Below, piece after piece: positions 43,961 through 52,235 of a stretch of 64,000 bases of DNA (the stretch's first letter is position 1; each line of letters begins with the position of its first letter). This DNA is from Micropruina sp. (GTDB lineage Bacteria > Actinomycetota > Actinomycetes > Propionibacteriales > Propionibacteriaceae). The DNA lies in the NCBI GenBank assembly GCA_016711205.1, contig JADJTM010000001.1:806001-870000 (forward strand), read 5' to 3'. Under the pieces are notes generated by a model. The model was not told where the DNA came from. It saw only the letters and a list, made by a program, of their open reading frames with translations, and did not search any database. A program made the position numbers and the translations under genes.

Positions 43961-45784
43961 GTCGATGCGCAGGCCCCAGCCCTGGGCGAACAACGGGTCG
44001 CCGAACCCGGGCACGTCCTCGGAGTGCTCGCGCACCTGCGCCATCGACCGCGGCAGATCGAACGGCAGCCGCCCGCGGGGCGGGATCCGCGCGGTGACCG
44101 CGTCCAGCCAGGCGGCGCCCGAGCTGCCGTAGCTGACGGTCAGGGCTGATGCAACCTCAAGCAGCGGGGTCAGGACGGCCGGCCGGTCGAGCGCGATATC
44201 GATCACCAGCGGGCACTGCGCGGCGATCCTGGCCAGCCGGACGGGCAGCCCGGGCTGGAAGTCGAGATGCCCCTGGTGGAACCAAGCCTCCAGGAACAAC
44301 TCGTCGCGCGGTTCGAACGGCGCCTGCAGCCGGATCAAGGCGACCTCGGCCTGGTCGGGCCGCTCGACCCGTACGAACCGTCCCTCGAGAGCATCGTCAG
44401 TCAACCCCTCGGCATAGACAGCCAACCACTGCGGCAGCGGCAGCAGGCCGGAGGTGGTGAGCACGGTGACGGATTCGGCCTGGGCGCGATGACCTTCGTC
44501 GACGAACGCGGGTTGGGCCAGCACGGCCGCGGCGACGTCCTCGTCCACGAACGGATCATCGAACAGGCCGAGGTCGAACTTCACCGTCAGCAGGCGCCGG
44601 GCCGAGACGTCGATGCGGCTCTCGTCGACCCGTCCGGACCCGACCAGCTCGAGCAGCACCTCGACGCACTCCTCGCCGCCGAACTGATCGCAGCCCGCGG
44701 TCAGGATCAGCTGCATGCGCTCGGCGGCGTCCAGTTGCTCCACGCCCCAGGCCCGAGCCGGCAGCACCTGGTCACCGACGTGGTTGTCCATCACCAACTC
44801 CCAGTCGGTCAGCACCACCCCGTCGTAGCCCAGTTGCTCTCTCAGCAGTCCGGTGACGATGAGGCGGTTGTAGCCGAAGCCCACCTCCTCCACCGGCTCG
44901 CCGTGGATGCTGAGCCCGATCGGACGTCCGTAGTAGGGCATGATCGCCGCCACGCCGGCCCGGATCGCGGGTAGGAAGGGGGCCAGGTGGTCGGCGAACC
45001 GGCCGCCCGGGTACACCTGATCCTTACCGTAGGGAAAATGTGCGTCCTCACCACCGGCCTGCGGCCCACCCCCCGGAAAGTGCTTGGCGGTGCAGGCCAC
45101 CGATTCAATGCCCACCGGGCCTCGCTGCAAACCTTCCAGGTAGGCCAGGGTCAGCCGGGTGACGGTATCGGGATCGGACCCGAACGTTCCGGCCTGGCGT
45201 CCCCAGCGGGGCTCGGTGGCCAGATCGAGGGTGGGATGCAGCGCGGCCCGGATGCCGACCGCCCGGTACTCGGCGTTGACGATCTCGGCGAACCGGCGCA
45301 CCCGGTCGTCGTCGGCCAGGGCCGCCAGACCGAGCGGTTCGGGCCACTGCGACATCATCGACGCGGCGAACGACACCCCGGAGTTCTCGATGAACGAGTG
45401 CCGTGGGTCGGTCGAGACGGTGACCGGAATGCCGTGGGGGGTCTGCTCCGCCAGCCGCTGGAGGTTGTTCGACCAGCGCGCGGCGCTGCGGGCGTCGTTC
45501 AGCACGTGCACGTTGAAGTGGTTCAGGTGTTTGCTCAGCACCACCGACGACGTGGGTGATTTCGAGATCCGTCCGGGAGCCTCGAGCACTGCGCCGTCCG
45601 GGCCGGCCTCGATCACGGTGTGGAACATCAGGCCCACCTTCTCGGGCAGGCTCAGTCGTTCGAGCAGGTCCTCGACCCGCGCGGCAGTGGGCAGCCGGGA
45701 ATCCTCGTAGGGGTCCAGCCGACCGTTGTGGTTCAGGTCGCGGTAACCGAATCCGTCATCGGTACGGGCCAGGGTGGGCTCCAT
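43922..45784 (-). CDS. GH3 family beta-glycosidase
   Basis: A 620-residue intracellular GH3 enzyme with no signal peptide. The barrel domain has RAALHPTLDLATEPRWGRQA, then ACTAKHFPGGGPQAGGEDAH (substrate-binding KHF), then GVVLTDWELVMDNH with the nucleophile Asp327. The second domain (about 430-600) follows. The start resembles GH3 enzymes with a YRDLNHNGRLDPYED opening. The acid/base residue cannot be placed with confidence. As the last gene of the LacI-ABC-GH144 operon (16 bp after GH144), it probably splits the imported oligosaccharide to glucose. Its final 12 residues come from the 98-bp repeat and are shared with ThrH, which suggests the original C-terminus was replaced. Confidence 0.88.
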   Translation of the reverse strand: MEPTLARTDDGFGYRDLNHNGRLDPYEDSRLPTAARVEDLLERLSLPEKVGLMFHTVIEAGPDGAVLEAPGRISKSPTSSVVLSKHLNHFNVHVLNDARSAARWSNNLQRLAEQTPHGIPVTVSTDPRHSFIENSGVSFAASMMSQWPEPLGLAALADDDRVRRFAEIVNAEYRAVGIRAALHPTLDLATEPRWGRQAGTFGSDPDTVTRLTLAYLEGLQRGPVGIESVACTAKHFPGGGPQAGGEDAHFPYGKDQVYPGGRFADHLAPFLPAIRAGVAAIMPYYGRPIGLSIHGEPVEEVGFGYNRLIVTGLLREQLGYDGVVLTDWELVMDNHVGDQVLPARAWGVEQLDAAERMQLILTAGCDQFGGEECVEVLLELVGSGRVDESRIDVSARRLLTVKFDLGLFDDPFVDEDVAAAVLAQPAFVDEGHRAQAESVTVLTTSGLLPLPQWLAVYAEGLTDDALEGRFVRVERPDQAEVALIRLQAPFEPRDELFLEAWFHQGHLDFQPGLPVRLARIAAQCPLVIDIALDRPAVLTPLLEVASALTVSYGSSGAAWLDAVTARIPPRGRLPFDLPRSMAQVREHSEDVPGFGDPLFAQGWGLRIDSERLDGVKDGVS

Positions 45785-45800
45785 GTGCGGCTACCCTCGC

Positions 45801-47324
45801 CTAGGTTCCGAAGGTCTCGAGCGCAATCACCGAGCGGATCCGCAGCGCGCTGCCGGTGGCGAACGAGCGTTGCAACACCCGGTCGCCGGCCACGTTGCCC
45901 AGTGCGCCGAGCACCATGGCCTGATCCAGCGACAGATGGCGCTTCGACACCTGGCGGGAGCGCACCGCGATGGCGTCGTAGAACCCGCCACGTCCGTAGG
46001 CATCGAAGTTGCGTTCGAGTTTGCGCAGGTTCGCGATCGCCCGATTGGGGGTGTGCATCATGGCCAGGAACGAGGCGTGCGGCGTGACCACGCCGTCGCC
46101 GTACTTGGTGGGCGGGGCGTCCCGCAGGTAGTCGGTGTTCTCCTGGTCGGAGAAGTAGCCGTCCGGTTTCAGTCCCAGCGCGTCCACGCCGTACTCGCGG
46201 TAGCCACCCGCCGGGTTGTTGGACGGCGAGAAGCCCCAGTACCCGTAGCCGGCGTCGATCAGTCCGTGGTACTGCTGAGCGCGGACGTGCGCCGGGTGGT
46301 TGCGGCCCCAGGATCGGGGTGCCCAGATCTCCTCCGGAACGAAGATGTCCGGCATCAACTCCTCGAACATCGACCCACCCCAACCCGGGACGACCCGCTG
46401 ACCGCCGTAGGAGTAGGTGCCGTTGAAGACCTCCACCCCGAGGTAGGTGCGCGTGATTCCCTGCGGGATCAGTTCCTGCCAGGTCCAGTCCGGCGGAAAG
46501 GTGCGATAGGTGGCGTAGTAGGCCCCGCCGGGAATCTGCCCTCGCATGATGCCCAGATAGGTGACCATCCGCGCCTCGGAGACGCAGGTGTCGTAGTGGT
46601 GGTTCTTCGTGTAGTAGATGTCGGGACCCCCGAGGCCACCCAGCGGCGGGCGTTTCAGGATGTCGGCCGGATCGCGGATGGCGCTGGGATCCTCGGTGTA
46701 GAAGCCGCCGTAGTTGGCGCCCGGCTGACGCACGAACTCAGGATCGAAGAAGACGTCCCAGCGGTAGTCGTCCCACAGCCGGTCGGCGCGCCGCCGGGCG
46801 CCGGGCAGGCTGTTGCGGACGGCCCAGGCTGCGGCACCGAGCCAGCCCATGTCGACGCTGGAGACGAACGGGACGATCAGATCGCCGCTGCCGGGCCAAC
46901 GGCGCAGGACCGCCCCGTCGACCGGGTCGTACCAGTTGTAGTACATCCCGCTGGGCCGGTGCCGCTCCATGCCGAGCAGCGTCTCCAGCGTCTGGTTGGC
47001 GCGCCGGGTCGCTTCGCGATCACCGATGAAGCCCAGCCGCTGTGCGACCAGGATGCTCCACAGGTAGCCGCCGATGTTGGTCGGCGACGTGTTCCGGCTG
47101 GGCTCGCTGAGGTCGCCGTCGATGTTGTCGGCGATCAGGCCCGAGTCCGGGTCGGTCATCGCGACCATGGACCGCCAGGTGTCCCGGGCCCAGCGGTGCA
47201 GCGTGGCGCGACGGCCGGGCACTGGGCCGCGCTGCGGCAGAGCCCCGGCGGTCACCGGGACCGCCGCGCCTAGAGCGAGGGCGCCCGCGGTGCCGAGCAG
47301 AGTGCGTCGGGTGAGATCGGACAT
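45801..47324 (-). CDS. Secreted glucoamylase-like protein (PF10091/GH144 type)
   Basis: A 507-residue protein with a twin-arginine signal (TRRTLLGTAGALALGAAVPV, cut near residue 28) that then forms an (alpha/alpha)6 barrel. Diagnostic blocks are LIADNIDGDLSEPSRNTSPT then NIGGYLWSILVAQRLGFIGD, RTTQTLETL-like RANQTLETLLGMERHRPSGM, FVSSVDMGWLGAAAWAVRNS, VVPGWGGSMFEELMPDIFVP, and YGYWGFSPSNNPAGGYREYG with a late VVTPHASFLAM. The TSPTNIGxYLxS string is typical of the glycoamylase-like domain found in GH144 endo-beta-1,2-glucanases and cyclic beta-1,2-glucan synthases. I therefore suggest a beta-1,2-glucanase, but other specificities are possible. AAAGGAAATCG precedes the ATG. Confidence 0.82.
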   Translation of the reverse strand: MSDLTRRTLLGTAGALALGAAVPVTAGALPQRGPVPGRRATLHRWARDTWRSMVAMTDPDSGLIADNIDGDLSEPSRNTSPTNIGGYLWSILVAQRLGFIGDREATRRANQTLETLLGMERHRPSGMYYNWYDPVDGAVLRRWPGSGDLIVPFVSSVDMGWLGAAAWAVRNSLPGARRRADRLWDDYRWDVFFDPEFVRQPGANYGGFYTEDPSAIRDPADILKRPPLGGLGGPDIYYTKNHHYDTCVSEARMVTYLGIMRGQIPGGAYYATYRTFPPDWTWQELIPQGITRTYLGVEVFNGTYSYGGQRVVPGWGGSMFEELMPDIFVPEEIWAPRSWGRNHPAHVRAQQYHGLIDAGYGYWGFSPSNNPAGGYREYGVDALGLKPDGYFSDQENTDYLRDAPPTKYGDGVVTPHASFLAMMHTPNRAIANLRKLERNFDAYGRGGFYDAIAVRSRQVSKRHLSLDQAMVLGALGNVAGDRVLQRSFATGSALRIRSVIALETFGT

Positions 47325-47341
47325 GTCGATTTCCTTTCGCG

Positions 47342-48172
47342 TCACTTGATACCGGTGGTGGCGATGCCGGCGACGAACCTGCGCTGGAACACCAGGAACA
47401 CGATCAGCAGCGGTGCGACCACGACGCACGCGCCGGCCAGCATCAGGCCGTAGTTGGCCTGGTTCTGGCCCGTGGTGTACAGCGCGAGCGCCACCGGCAA
47501 GGTGTAGGTGCTCTCGTTCTGGGCGACCACCAGCGGCCACAGGAAGTTGTTCCACGAGCCGAGGAAGGTGAGGATTCCGAGCGTCGCCATCGGCGGGCCG
47601 AGCAGTGGCAGGATGATCCGTGCGAAGATCGTCAGCTCGCCGGCACCGTCCACCCGTCCGGCATCGAGCAGGTCGGGTGGCAGGCCCTGAATGAACTGGC
47701 GCATCAGGAACACGCCGAACGGTGCGACCAGGAACGGGACGATCAACGCCGGCAGGGTGTCGGCCATGCCGAGATTGACGATCAGTACGTACAGCGGAAT
47801 GAAGGTGACCACGCCGGGAATCATCAAGGTGCCCAGCACGAGGGTCAGGATCGCGTTCTTGAACCGGAAGTTCAGCATCGCCAGGGCGTAGCCCAGCATC
47901 GCGCAGAACAGCAGGTTGCCGATCGTCACCGCCACGGCCACGATCAGCGAGTTGGTGAAGTACTGGGCGAAGTTGAGCCGGGCGAACAACTGCGTGTAGT
48001 TGTCCAGGGTGGCGGTCTCCGGCCACCAGGTCGGCGGCACCCGGCGCAGCTCGCCGTCGGTCTTGAGCGAGCCCAGCACCATCCAGACGAAGGGCGAGAT
48101 CACCGCGACCAGCGCCAGCGACACGATCACGTACATCAGGGCGGACACCCAGGCAGGTCTCTTGTCGATCAT
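47342..48172 (-). CDS. Carbohydrate ABC transporter permease (MalG type)
   Basis: A 276-residue inner-membrane permease with six helices. The cytoplasmic EAA loop is DAGRVDGAGELTIFARIILP. The N-terminal block is SALMYVIVSLALVAVISPFV and the end is RRFVAGIATTGIK, typical of MalG/CUT1. It pairs with the MalF-type gene upstream. No ATPase is encoded here, so the pair probably uses a shared MsmK-like ATPase from elsewhere, as is common in actinobacteria. Confidence 0.93.
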   Translation of the reverse strand: MIDKRPAWVSALMYVIVSLALVAVISPFVWMVLGSLKTDGELRRVPPTWWPETATLDNYTQLFARLNFAQYFTNSLIVAVAVTIGNLLFCAMLGYALAMLNFRFKNAILTLVLGTLMIPGVVTFIPLYVLIVNLGMADTLPALIVPFLVAPFGVFLMRQFIQGLPPDLLDAGRVDGAGELTIFARIILPLLGPPMATLGILTFLGSWNNFLWPLVVAQNESTYTLPVALALYTTGQNQANYGLMLAGACVVVAPLLIVFLVFQRRFVAGIATTGIK

Positions 48173-48181
48173 GGCCGGCCC

Positions 48182-49123
48182 TCAGTTGTTCTCGCGAAGT
48201 GCACGGAACTGCAGAATGGTGACCACCGCGATGACCAGAAAGATCATGTACGACACCGCTGCGGCCAGCCCGAAGTTGCCGAAGCTGAACTGCCGGTAGG
48301 TGTAGTACGAGAGGGTCAGGGTGGAATCCAGCGGGCCGCCCTGGGTCATCACGAACGGCTCCTCGAACACCTGCAGGTACCCGATCACCGTGGTCACCGA
48401 GACGAACAGCAGGGTGGGGCGCAGCATCGGAAACGAGATGTGCCAGAACCGTTGCCAGGCGCTGGCGCCGTCGATGGCGCCGGCTTCGTGCAGCATGTAC
48501 GGAACGCCCTGCAGGCCGGCCAGAAAGATGATCATTCCGGTTCCGAAGTTGCGCCAGACCGCCATCATGATCAGCGCCGGCATCGACCAGTTCGGATCGC
48601 CCAGCCAGTTCGGCCCGGTGATGCCGAACCAGCCCAGCACGGTGTTGACCAGGCCGCTCTCGGGTTGCAGCAGGAAGCGCCAGACCACCGCCACCGCGAC
48701 GATGGACGTGATCACCGGGGTGTAGAAGCCGAGCCGGTAGAACGAGCGCAGCTTGGTGATGCCGCGGTCCAGCACCACGGCGGCCGCAAGGGCGACCGCC
48801 AGGGTCAGTGGGACGCCGACCACGACGAAGTAGGCGGTGTTCCACGCGGCCTTGCGGAACGTCGGGTCGGCCAGCGCCCGGGCGTAGTTCTCGAACCCGG
48901 TGAAGTCGACGGCGAAGGGCGTCCGCAGGTCGCGGCGCCTGGTGTCGGTGAAGCTCATGAACAGGGATTGGACCACCGGCCACACGGTGAACAGCAGGAA
49001 CAGCAGCAGGAACGGTGTGGCCAGGATCCAGGCTGCCCGGGTCTCCCCGGGTCGCGCACGATCCCTCGCGACCCGGGGTCCGGCGTTCTTGGCGGTAGCC
49101 AGCGCCGCCGCTGGATTTGTCAT
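48182..49123 (-). CDS. Carbohydrate ABC transporter permease (MalF/UgpA type)
   Basis: A 313-residue permease with six helices. FLLLFLLFTVWPVVQSLFMS is the first, and the EAA loop is EAGAIDGASAWQRFWHISFP. The CUT1 block EPFVMTQGGPLDSTLTLSYY is present. It lies 6 bp after the solute-binding gene and 9 bp before the second permease gene. Confidence 0.93.
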   Translation of the reverse strand: MTNPAAALATAKNAGPRVARDRARPGETRAAWILATPFLLLFLLFTVWPVVQSLFMSFTDTRRRDLRTPFAVDFTGFENYARALADPTFRKAAWNTAYFVVVGVPLTLAVALAAAVVLDRGITKLRSFYRLGFYTPVITSIVAVAVVWRFLLQPESGLVNTVLGWFGITGPNWLGDPNWSMPALIMMAVWRNFGTGMIIFLAGLQGVPYMLHEAGAIDGASAWQRFWHISFPMLRPTLLFVSVTTVIGYLQVFEEPFVMTQGGPLDSTLTLSYYTYRQFSFGNFGLAAAVSYMIFLVIAVVTILQFRALRENN

Positions 49124-49129
49124 GGCCGC

Positions 49130-50395
49130 TCAGCCTCCGGTGCCGATGGAGGTCGCCTCCTGCTGGACGGACTTCAGCGCTGCGGCCACGTCCGCTGCCT
49201 GCTTGGCCACTTTCTCCACCTGCGAATCGAACTTGACGGCCACCTGCTCCCAGGTCGGGAACGTCGGCGGGGCCTTCGCCGTCTTCATCTGGATGCCGAA
49301 CTGGGCCAGCTTGGTGTCAGCGGTCAGCTCGGGATCCTCCCAGGCCGCCTGCACCGAGGGCAGATCGGTGGAGATGCCGTACCACTTCACCTGAACGTCC
49401 GGCTGGGTGAGCCAGTCGGCGAGCTTCCAGGCCGCGTCGCGCGCCTCGGTGTTCTTGAACACCACCAGGTTCGAGCCGCCGATGAACGAGGCCGAGATCT
49501 GCTTGGCCGGCATCACGAAGACGTCGTACTTGTCGGCGAAACCGGCGCCGCCGGTCTTCTCGACCGCGCTCATCATCCACGGCCCGGAGATGAACATCGG
49601 CACCTTGCCGGAGGCGAAATCGGCCTCGGTGGTACCGGCCGCGGGTGCCTTGTCGGCCAGGCCCTCGGTGAAGAAGCTCTGGTAGTAGGTCCAGGCCTCG
49701 GCCATCTGCGGGGTGTCCATCGTCCAGGCGTCACCCGAGGCGAGTTCGGCGCCGTTCGACCACGCGAACGGCATCACCGTCTGCCATGAGCCGGTGCCGC
49801 CCGGCTGCAGCGAGATCGGGTACTTCACACCTGAGGCGCTCTTCATCTTCTGGACGAAGGCCTTGAAGGAGTCCCAATCCTTGGGGACCTCAGTCAGCCC
49901 GGCCTTGGTGGCCAGATCCTTGCGGTAGTAGACCAGCCGGGTCTCGACGTACCAGGGCACGCCGAAGCTGGTGCCACCCACCTCGGTGGTCGCCTGGGCG
50001 CCGGGGAAGAACTTGGCTTTGTCGATGTTGCCCGGGGTCGGGTCGAGTGCGTCCAGATCGGCGAACTCGCCCATCCAGGTGGTGCCCACCATCGCGATGT
50101 CGGGGGTGGTTCCGGCGGTGATCGCGTTGGCGAACTTGTCGTGGGCCGAATCCCACGGAACCGCCGTGACCTTCACCTTGATGCCCGGATTGGCGGCGGT
50201 GAAGTCCTTGATCAACTCCGGTAGATTCTCGCCCTCGGCACCCATCGCCCACATGGTCAGGTCACCCGTGACGGCCGCCGTCGCGACCGCCGACCCGGTG
50301 GCCGGCGCCGCGCTGGTGCCGGGGTCGGATCGTCCGCATCCGCTGAGAGCCAGGCCGACGGCCATGGCGCCTGCGGCAAGAACACGTATCTTCAT
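49130..50395 (-). CDS. Carbohydrate ABC transporter substrate-binding lipoprotein
   Basis: A 421-residue family 1 solute-binding protein. The N-terminus MKIRVLAAGAMAVGLALSGC carries a lipobox (LSGC, Cys20), so the protein is lipid-anchored outside the membrane. LTMWAMGAEGENLPELIKDF, NPGIKVKVTAVPWDSAHDKF, and GTTPDIAMVGTTWMGEFADL are the usual opening blocks; FISGPWMMSAVEK is in the second lobe. The ATG at 50395 overlaps the LacI-family stop by 4 bp. The ligand is inferred only from the neighbours (glucan oligosaccharides). Confidence 0.93.
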   Translation of the reverse strand: MKIRVLAAGAMAVGLALSGCGRSDPGTSAAPATGSAVATAAVTGDLTMWAMGAEGENLPELIKDFTAANPGIKVKVTAVPWDSAHDKFANAITAGTTPDIAMVGTTWMGEFADLDALDPTPGNIDKAKFFPGAQATTEVGGTSFGVPWYVETRLVYYRKDLATKAGLTEVPKDWDSFKAFVQKMKSASGVKYPISLQPGGTGSWQTVMPFAWSNGAELASGDAWTMDTPQMAEAWTYYQSFFTEGLADKAPAAGTTEADFASGKVPMFISGPWMMSAVEKTGGAGFADKYDVFVMPAKQISASFIGGSNLVVFKNTEARDAAWKLADWLTQPDVQVKWYGISTDLPSVQAAWEDPELTADTKLAQFGIQMKTAKAPPTFPTWEQVAVKFDSQVEKVAKQAADVAAALKSVQQEATSIGTGG

Positions 50396-51441
50396 CGGTA
50401 CTCCTTCTGGTCGACCACCGAGCGGGGTGCATACGGTGGAGTGTCCGGGCAGCCACACGAGCCACGAAGCACGATCGTCGTGGCCAACTCCGTGCAGTCG
50501 TCGGTGGGCAGGCCGTCGATCCTGGCCACCAACCGGGCGGCAGCGACCCGTCCGAGTTGCCGGACGGGTTGGGCGACGGTGGTGATCCCGGGGGTGGTGT
50601 AGCGGGTGGCGGGCGTGTCGTCCCAGCCGGTGATGGCCACGTCGGTGGGCACACCGATGGAGCGACGTCGCAGTTCCATGTACACGCCCAGCGCGACGTC
50701 GTCGTTGACGCAGACCACGGCGTCGCAAGTCAGTTCACCGGTGCCGATCCGCACTCCGAGGGCCTGGCCGCTGGCGACATCGAATCCGCCCGGCTGGGCC
50801 TCCGGTACAGCTCTGCCGTGTTGGATCATCGCGTCGCAGAAACCCTGCCAGCGCGAGGCGGCATCGGCCGCGAGTTCTGGGCTGCCCGCGAAGATCAGCC
50901 GGCTGCGTCCGTGCTCGAGCAGATGGGTGGTGAGCCGCCTGGCATTGTCTCGGCTGCCGGTGCGTACGCTGTCGCCCGGGCCCGGCGCCGCCCCGATGGC
51001 GACGGTGGGTGTGTGTTGCCGGATCGCAGCCAGCCGGTCCGCGCCGACCAGCCTGGCACCGTTCATCAACGCCACACCGTCGACCCGCGAGCACAGGTCG
51101 GCCAGGGGCTCGGTGAGGTCGCGTCCGTCCAATCCTGCCACCACAAGCACCACAGACCGGCGCCGCTCGGCGGCCAGCGACTCGAAACCGGTCAGCAGTT
51201 CCGGGTAGTAGTAGCCGTTCAGTTCGGGCAGCACCAGGCCGAGCGCCTGGTGGCGTTTGGCGGCCAGGCTGCGCGCGGCTCCGTCCGGAATGTAGTTGAG
51301 GGTGCGGATCGCCTCCAGCACCCGCTGACGGCTGGCTTCGCTGACCCGGCCGGCTCCGGTGAGCGTGCGTGACACGGTCGCGATGGACACCTTCGCATGC
51401 TCCGCGACGGAGTAGATCGTTGCCTTGCGCTCCTCCGCCAT
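50392..51441 (-). CDS. LacI-family transcriptional regulator
   Basis: A 349-residue sugar-sensing repressor. The helix-turn-helix and hinge are TIYSVAEHAKVSIATVSRTL, TGAGRVSEASRQRVLEAIRT and LNYIPDGAARSLA (about 8-62). A periplasmic-binding-protein-like effector domain follows (ALGLVLPELNGYYYPELLTG to VAITGWDDTPATRYTTPGIT). An ideal operator, GTAAGCGCTTAC, lies 19 bp upstream of its start, so it probably represses its own operon: regulator, binding protein, two permeases, GH144-like, GH3. Confidence 0.93.
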   Translation of the reverse strand: MAEERKATIYSVAEHAKVSIATVSRTLTGAGRVSEASRQRVLEAIRTLNYIPDGAARSLAAKRHQALGLVLPELNGYYYPELLTGFESLAAERRRSVVLVVAGLDGRDLTEPLADLCSRVDGVALMNGARLVGADRLAAIRQHTPTVAIGAAPGPGDSVRTGSRDNARRLTTHLLEHGRSRLIFAGSPELAADAASRWQGFCDAMIQHGRAVPEAQPGGFDVASGQALGVRIGTGELTCDAVVCVNDDVALGVYMELRRRSIGVPTDVAITGWDDTPATRYTTPGITTVAQPVRQLGRVAAARLVARIDGLPTDDCTELATTIVLRGSCGCPDTPPYAPRSVVDQKEYR

Positions 51442-51460
51442 GCCGCCTCCTACATCGATG

Positions 51461-51472
51461 TAAGCGCTTACG
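51461..51472. promoter_or_regulatory. LacI-family operator GTAAGCGCTTAC
   Basis: A perfect 12-bp palindrome with central CG, the canonical LacI/GalR-family half-site arrangement. It lies just upstream of the regulator gene, and no second copy is visible inside the operon. It probably covers the operon promoter. Confidence 0.85.
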
Positions 51473-51543
51473 CGGATTCAAACACCGTACGCCCCCTCGA
51501 CGGGCGGCACAAGACCCGGTGCGGGGCGTAACTCAGGCGGTTC

Positions 51544-51641
51544 GATCCGCGGGACCGGGTGACGGCAAGGACAATGTGAGTTCGGGCACCGAACTCAGTG
51601 CCTCAACTCACACCGTCTTTCACGCCGTCCAGCCGCTCGGA
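51544..51641. repeat. 98-bp direct repeat, right copy (thrH 3' end)
   Basis: Matches 43863-43960 in the same orientation. It supplies the thrH stop and last 12 codons. The hairpin GTGAGTTGAGGCACTGA/TCGGTGCCCGAACTCAC differs from the left copy partly at paired or wobble positions, so folding is kept. The rest of 51442-51602 holds the operator and nothing else recognisable. Confidence 0.88.
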
Positions 51642-52232
51642 CGCCCGCTCGAACTGCTCACGCAGCCCGTCGTAGTCGAGCGCCACCGGGAACTGGGGAA
51701 ACTCGGCGATGACCTTGGCCGGTGGCCGGAACAGGATGCCGGCGTCCGCCTCACCCAGCATGGCGGTGTCGTTGTACGAATCGCCGGTCGCGATGACCTG
51801 ATACCTCAACTGGTGGAAGCGCCGGACGGACTCACGCTTCTGATCGGGCATGCGCAGCGCGTAGTCGACGATGCGGTCGTCGCGCACCACGAGCCGATGA
51901 CACAGCAGCGTGGGGTAGCCGAGCTTGGCCATGAACGGCATGCCGAACTCGTAGAAGGTGTCCGACAGGATGACCACCTGATACCGCTCGCGCAGCCAGC
52001 CGACCATGGCGGACGCCCCCGGCATCGGCTCCAGCGCCCCGATCACCCGCTGGATCTCGGTCAGCGTCAGTCCGTGCCGGTGCAACAGCTCCAGCCGGGA
52101 CCGCATCAGCGCGTCGTAGTCGGGTTCGTCGCGGGTGGTTCGGCGCAGTTGCTCGATGCCGGTGGCCTCAGCGACCGCGATCCAGACCTCCGGGATCAGC
52201 ACCCCTTCCAGATCGAGGCATGCCATCCGCAC
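51603..52232 (-). CDS. thrH: ThrH-type phosphoserine phosphatase / homoserine phosphotransferase
   Basis: A HAD-superfamily enzyme of about 209 residues with LDLEGVLIPEVWIAVAEATG (nucleophile Asp), VVILSDTFYEFGMPFMAKLG (second motif) and VIATGDSYNDTAMLGEADAG (Mg-binding Asp). ThrH can move phosphate from phosphoserine to homoserine. It starts 3 bp after the homoserine dehydrogenase stop, so a role in threonine synthesis, in place of ThrB, is likely. The start is GTG 52232 or ATG 52226. The last 12 residues are the repeat-encoded SERLDGVKDGVS also found on the GH3 enzyme. Confidence 0.88.
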   Translation of the reverse strand: MRMACLDLEGVLIPEVWIAVAEATGIEQLRRTTRDEPDYDALMRSRLELLHRHGLTLTEIQRVIGALEPMPGASAMVGWLRERYQVVILSDTFYEFGMPFMAKLGYPTLLCHRLVVRDDRIVDYALRMPDQKRESVRRFHQLRYQVIATGDSYNDTAMLGEADAGILFRPPAKVIAEFPQFPVALDYDGLREQFERASERLDGVKDGVS

Positions 52233-52235
52233 GGC

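Noticed and set aside
45801..48983. A 1060-codon open frame on the minus strand as one giant protein
   Set aside because: Only the last 507 codons (from 47324) are a real gene, with a Tat signal and ribosome-binding site. The upstream part runs through the two permease genes in the wrong frame.
43863..51641. Composite transposon made of the sugar operon and flanking repeats
   Set aside because: The 98-bp repeats carry no transposase and are direct, not inverted, at their tips; no short target duplication was found. Recombination between repeats is the more economical view.
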